Positions 44,212 to 49,506 of a DNA stretch of 49,506 nt are shown here, piece by piece. The DNA lies in contig NZ_CALUYL010000025.1 of NCBI RefSeq assembly GCF_944324995.1, positions 1-49,506 on the forward strand. The letters are read 5' to 3'. Numbering within the stretch: the stretch's first letter is position 1; each line of letters begins with the position of its first letter. Origin of the DNA: an uncultured Mailhella sp. (lineage in GTDB: Bacteria > Desulfobacterota > Desulfovibrionia > Desulfovibrionales > Desulfovibrionaceae). The notes below the pieces were generated by a model that did not search any database, was not told where the DNA came from, and saw nothing but the letters and a program-made list of their open reading frames with translations. The translations under genes were made by a program, and so were the position numbers.

Positions 44212-45351
44212 ATGAAGCTTTCCCGTGTGTTCGCCTCTGTGGCCATGGCCGCTCTGGCCTGTGGCCTCGCCTTCCCGGCTGCCGCCGCCGAACCCGTCAA
44301 AATCGGCGTGTATCTGCCCCTCACCGGTCAGAACGCCTTCGGCGGTCAGCTCGAGCTCGACGGCATCAAACTGGCCCAGCAGGCCAATCCCAAAGTGCTC
44401 GGCCGCGACGTTGAACTCGTCGTCGTGGACAACAAGTCCGACAAGGTCGAAGCCGCCAACGCCGTGAAGCGCCTCGTGGAACGCGACAAGGTTTCCGCCT
44501 ACATCGGCACCTACGGCTCCTCCCTGGCCATGGCCGGCGGCGAAGTCGGCGAAAAGGCCGGCGTCCCCGGCGTGGGCACCTCCTGCACCAGCCCCCTCGT
44601 CACCCAGGGCAAGAAGTACTACTTCCGCGCCTGCTTCATCGATCCCTATCAGGGCGCTGCCGCCGCTTCCTACGCCTACAAGACCCTCGGCATGAAAAAG
44701 GCCGCCATACTCATGGACGTCGCCAACGACTACTCCGTGGGCCTGTGCAGCTTCTTCAAGCGCTCCTACAAGAAGCTCGGCGGCCAGATCGTCGCCGACA
44801 TGAAGTACAATTCCGGCGACCAGGACTTCACCGCCCAGCTCACCGAAATCATCAATCAGAAGCCCGACATCGTGTTCATGCCCGCCTACTTCGCTGAAGG
44901 CGCCATCATCATGAAGCAGGCCCGCGAACTCGGCGGCACCTTCGTCATGATGGGCGCCGACGCCATGGACAACCCCGACACCGTCAAGATCGGCGGCAAG
45001 GCCGTGGAAGGCTTCCTGCACACCACCTTCCCCTATGACGTCAACATGCCCAACATGAGCCCCGCCGCCAAGGCCTTCACCGACGCCTGGAAGGCCGCCT
45101 ATCCCGACAAGGATCCCAACGTGAACTCCGCCCTCGGCTACGTGTGCTACAACCTCATTCTCGACGCCATCACCCGCGCCGGCTCCGACGATCCCGAAGC
45201 CATCACCAAGGCCCTCGCCGAAACCAAGAACTTCGCCACTCCCCTCGGCACGCTTTCCATCAACGCCTCGCATGACGCCGAACTGCCCGTCGGCATCATT
45301 CAGTACAAGAACGGCAAGCGCTCCTACATCGGCGAAGCCATCGCCGACTAA
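44212..45351 (+). CDS. livK: Branched-chain amino-acid ABC binding protein
   Basis: A 379-residue periplasmic binding protein of the Leu/Ile/Val family. The signal peptide ends ...AFPAAAA and the mature protein starts near EPVKIGVYLPLTGQNAFGG, the classic opening of the family. GGAGG lies six bases before the ATG. First gene of livKHMGF; a hairpin after it should lower expression of the membrane components. The exact ligand (Leu, Ile, Val or another amino acid) is not certain. Confidence 0.93.
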   Translation: MKLSRVFASVAMAALACGLAFPAAAAEPVKIGVYLPLTGQNAFGGQLELDGIKLAQQANPKVLGRDVELVVVDNKSDKVEAANAVKRLVERDKVSAYIGTYGSSLAMAGGEVGEKAGVPGVGTSCTSPLVTQGKKYYFRACFIDPYQGAAAASYAYKTLGMKKAAILMDVANDYSVGLCSFFKRSYKKLGGQIVADMKYNSGDQDFTAQLTEIINQKPDIVFMPAYFAEGAIIMKQARELGGTFVMMGADAMDNPDTVKIGGKAVEGFLHTTFPYDVNMPNMSPAAKAFTDAWKAAYPDKDPNVNSALGYVCYNLILDAITRAGSDDPEAITKALAETKNFATPLGTLSINASHDAELPVGIIQYKNGKRSYIGEAIAD

Positions 45352-45364
45352 TCTTCTCTGATCG

Positions 45365-45392
45365 AACGGCCGGAGCCTGGTCTCCGGCCGTT
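45365..45392 (+). terminator. Hairpin between livK and livH
   Basis: An 11-bp stem AACGGCCGGAG (45365-45375) / CTCCGGCCGTT (45382-45392) with a short T-tail. It probably acts as a partial terminator giving excess binding protein over permease. Confidence 0.75.
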
Positions 45393-45533
45393 TCCGGCGC
45401 TCAGCGCCTCTTCCGCCCCACACGCATATTTCACCGCGCCCCGCTCCGTCCCCGACGGGCCGGCGTATTTTTATGAAGCCTCGCCGCACGGATACTCGTC
45501 CCTGCGCGGCGGCGCGGCCGGAAAGGGTTCCCT

Positions 45534-46427
45534 ATGAGTCTGGAATTATTCCTCCAACACTTTTTCAACGCGCTGACGCTCGGTTCGCTGTACGGCCTCA
45601 TCGCCATCGGCTACACCATGGTGTACGGCATCCTGCGCCTCATCAACTTCGCCCACGGCGACATCCTCATGCTCGGCGCGTACTTCGTCTTCTACGGCAC
45701 CACGCTCTTCTGTCTGCCCTGGCCCGCGGCCGTGGTGGTGTCCATTCTGGGATCCGCCGCCCTCGGCGTCCTCATGGACAAGATCGCCTACCGCCCCCTG
45801 CGCGACGCGCCCCGCATTTCCGCGCTCATCAGCGCCATCGCCGTTTCCTTCTTCCTTGAAAGTCTGGCCGTGGTGGTCTTCACCGGTCTGCCCAGACCCG
45901 TGCATCAGCCCGAGTGGCTCATCAGCATCATCACCATCGGCGGCGCGCGCCTCATGCCCCTCACTCTCCTCGTGCCCGGCGTGACCGCCATTCTCGTCGC
46001 CGCCCTGCTCTACGTCGTCTATCACACCAAGCCCGGCCTCGCCATGCAGGCCATTTCCAAAGACATCGAAACCACGCGCATGCTCGGCGTGTCCGTGGAC
46101 AAAATCATAGCCCTCACCTTCGCCATCGGTTCCGCCCTCGCCGCGGCTTCCGGCATCATGTGGGCGCTGCGCTATCCGCAGATCAACCCCTACATGGGCG
46201 TGTTCCCCGGCTTCAAGGCCTTCATCGCCGCCGTGTTCGGCGGCATCGGCTCCATCCAGGGCGCGGTGATCGGCGGCCTCATGCTCGGCTTCATTGAAAT
46301 CATGGCCGTCGCCTTCTTCCCGGAACTCTCCGGCTACCGCGACGCCTTCGCCTTCATTCTGCTGGTCGTTGTCCTTCTGGTGAAGCCCACCGGCCTGTTC
46401 GGTGAAAAACAGAAGGAGAAGATCTGA
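45534..46427 (+). CDS. livH: Branched-chain amino-acid ABC permease LivH
   Basis: A 297-residue inner-membrane permease with about eight hydrophobic segments. The family opening GLIAIGYTMVYGILRLINFAHGD and the C-terminal AVFGGIGSIQGAVIGGLMLG loop (contact with the ATPase) are present. Its stop overlaps the livM ATG (TGATG). Confidence 0.95.
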   Translation: MSLELFLQHFFNALTLGSLYGLIAIGYTMVYGILRLINFAHGDILMLGAYFVFYGTTLFCLPWPAAVVVSILGSAALGVLMDKIAYRPLRDAPRISALISAIAVSFFLESLAVVVFTGLPRPVHQPEWLISIITIGGARLMPLTLLVPGVTAILVAALLYVVYHTKPGLAMQAISKDIETTRMLGVSVDKIIALTFAIGSALAAASGIMWALRYPQINPYMGVFPGFKAFIAAVFGGIGSIQGAVIGGLMLGFIEIMAVAFFPELSGYRDAFAFILLVVVLLVKPTGLFGEKQKEKI

Positions 46428-47538
46428 TGACGCTCTCGAAAGACTCTTCCTCCGCCGCGCGCAACAACACCCTGACCGTGCTGGCCATCGCCCTGCTGTT
46501 CCTCTTCCTCTGGTGGGCCGACGGCAGCATGGCCGAAGACACCGGCCTCACCTTTCTGCCCTCGCCCCTCAACGGCTATGAAGTGCAGATTCTGAACCTT
46601 GTGGCCGTGTACGGCATTCTCGCCATTTCGCTCAACATCATTTACGGCTTCACCGGCATGTTCTCGCTCGGCCACGCCGGATTCATGGCCATAGGCGCCT
46701 ATGTCTCCGCCCTGTGCGTGCTCACGCCCGATCAGAAGGAAATGATGTGGATCATCGACGAAATCCTGCCTTCCCTCGCCGCCCTGCACACGCCCTTCTG
46801 GTTCTCCGTGATCCTCGGCGGACTCGTGGCCACAGTGTTCGCCCTCGTCATCGGCATTCCCGTGCTCAGGCTCGGCGGCGACTACCTCGGCATCGCCACT
46901 CTGGGCTTCTCGGAAATCATCCGCGTGCTCATCGTGAACGCCACCCCCATCACCAACGGTTCGCTCGGCATCAAGGGCATTCCCTGCCACACCGACCTGT
47001 TCACAAGCTTCATCTGGCTGCTCGTGGTGGTGTTCTGCACCGTGCGCCTGCTCTCCAGCAACTTCGGCAACGTGCTCAAGGCCGTGCGCGACGATGAAAT
47101 CGCCGCTCAGGTCATGGGCATCAACGTGTTCCACACCAAGCTCTTCTCCTTCTGCCTCGGCGCCTTCCTCGCCGGCGTGGGCGGAGCCCTGCTCGGCAAT
47201 CTCCTCACCACCATCGACCCCAAAATGTTCACCTTCCTGCTCACCTACAACATCCTCATGATCGTGGTGGCGGGCGGTCTCGGTTCCATTACCGGCAGCA
47301 TCATCGGCAGCGTCATCATCACCGTGCTGCTCGAATGGCTCCGCGTGGTGGAAGAACCCATCGACCTCGGATTCGTGGAAATTCCCGGCATTCCCGGCAT
47401 GCGCATGGTGGTGTTCTCCGTATGCCTGCTGCTCATCATTCTCTACCGCCGCGAAGGCATCATGGGCATGCGCGAAATCACCTGGAACAGTCTGGCCGCC
47501 TTTTTTTCCCGCCTCGGCCGCAAGAAGGAGCGTAAGGC

Positions 47539-47542
<4 letters not shown>
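46427..47542 (+). CDS. livM: Branched-chain amino-acid ABC permease LivM
   Basis: A 371-residue permease, partner of LivH. LivM hallmarks are NIIYGFTGMFSLGHAGFMAIGAY, LGGDYLGIATLGFSEI and VVAGGLGSITGSIIGS. A cytoplasmic-side loop of about 25 residues around MMWIIDEILPSL lies between early helices. The stop overlaps livG (ATGA). Confidence 0.95.
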
Positions 47543-49036
<1,494 letters not shown>

Positions 49037-49280
49037 AAAAGGCAGGAAAGACAGAAAGACAGAAAAGGCATGCGGGGGAAATAATTCCCCCCGCGCCCCC
49101 CTGTTTCTGCCTCCCGGCTTCGCCGGTTCGGCAGGACATGGTGAACGGGACAATTATGCCCGAAGCAAAGGGCAAGGGGGGAGCGCAGGCCGGAAGGCCG
49201 TTTCTCAACGCTCTGGGGCCCCGGGCGACATCAGGAGCCCGGCCGACGGGCATAAGCAGGCGGAATTCACTTCCGGCGTT
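49037..49280 (-). repeat. Composite intergenic repeat, copy D
   Basis: Starting one base after the livF stop: AAAAGGCAGGAAAGACAG..., the GGGGGAAATAATTCCCCCC palindrome, hairpin CCGGC-TTC-GCCGG (49114-49126), ATTATGCCCG, then a CTCAACGCTC...GGGGCCCCGGGCGAC module. It is the inverse of copies A and C. Its last 77 bases (49203-49279) recur exactly at 49430-49506. Confidence 0.85.
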
Positions 49281-49429
49281 AAACGCAATGCCCGTCGTGC
49301 AAGTCGTGCAGGCCGTACAGCGTGTCCTGCGTAAACGGGACTGCGTGTTCTTCGGGAGAGGACAAGGTCGAACGGGAAAATTATGCCCGGAGCCAGAGCG
49401 AGGGGGAGTGTGCAGGCAAAAGAAACGCC

Positions 49430-49506
49430 TCTCAACGCTCTGGGGCCCCGGGCGACATCAGGAGCCCGGCCGACGGGCATAAGCAGGCGGAATTCACTTC
49501 CGGCGT
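49430..49506 (+). repeat. 77-bp direct repeat, second unit (cut by window end)
   Basis: Identical over 77 bases to 49203-49279, giving a tandem period of 227 bases. The sequence just upstream (49374-49429) is a diverged copy of 49147-49202. The unit runs to the end of the window, so more units may follow. Confidence 0.85.

Overview
The window is 49.5 kb of compact, GC-rich Gram-negative chromosome. Inference: it comes from a Desulfovibrionaceae-type anaerobe (Desulfovibrio/Bilophila/Mailhella-like). The grounds are an AprBA-like flavoprotein and ferredoxin pair, TRAP and LIV transport, sigma-54 with canonical -24/-12 promoters, an Mla lipid-transport operon, indirect Gln-tRNA synthesis (gatCA), short 'archaeal-type' LeuC/LeuD, and long antisense open frames caused by high GC. 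No rRNA, tRNA, CRISPR array or transposase was recognised.

Layout. 0-7.9 kb: a possible 32-residue membrane peptide, an LpoA-like lipoprotein, gatCA, a repeat-rich gap, a class V aminotransferase with a malic enzyme, and a GNAT acetyltransferase. 8.1-15.3 kb: a divergent locus with an RtcR-type CARF/sigma-54 activator on the minus strand, facing an operon of AprA-like flavoprotein, 2[4Fe-4S] ferredoxin, TRAP binding protein and fused TRAP permease. A textbook sigma-54 promoter at 10003-10018 precedes the operon. No rtcA or rtcB is present. 16.0-18.9 kb: an NhaC-type antiporter and a creatininase-family amidohydrolase. 19.1-20.8 kb: a strikingly AT-rich two-gene island (a YaaW/UPF0174-family protein and a membrane-anchored coiled-coil protein of unknown function). 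21.0-25.0 kb: leuA-leuC-leuD behind an unannotated Leu-rich leader peptide and attenuator. 25.2-28.2 kb: an Aas-like fusion whose acyltransferase half has lost its catalytic motifs, and a site-2-protease homologue. 28.3-29.3 kb: trpS. 30.1-33.6 kb: a four-gene Mla/Pqi lipid ABC operon. 34.1-34.9 kb: a metal-dependent amidohydrolase. 35.3-43.2 kb: ftsH-folP-cdaA-cdaR-glmM-rpoN, which joins membrane proteolysis, folate, c-di-AMP, cell-wall precursor synthesis and sigma-54. 44.2-49.0 kb: a complete branched-chain amino-acid ABC transporter (livKHMGF).

How the parts connect. The window encodes sigma-54 (rpoN), a sigma-54 activator (the RtcR homologue) and two sigma-54-type promoters that share the same 14-nt core. 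The activator/AprBA-like/TRAP locus is the best candidate for an undescribed system: import of an unidentified compound and its cytoplasmic reduction or oxidation by a flavoprotein and ferredoxin, switched on by a CARF sensor normally associated with RNA repair. Leucine supply is covered twice, by attenuated biosynthesis (leuACD) and by uptake (liv).

A family of composite intergenic repeats recurs at 1, 4.2-4.7, 33.6-34.1, 43.2 and 49.0-49.5 kb. It consists of a purine-rich GGCAGRAA tract that begins within a few bases of stop codons, a GGGGGAA/TTCCCCC palindrome, and a small hairpin whose arms vary between copies but stay complementary.
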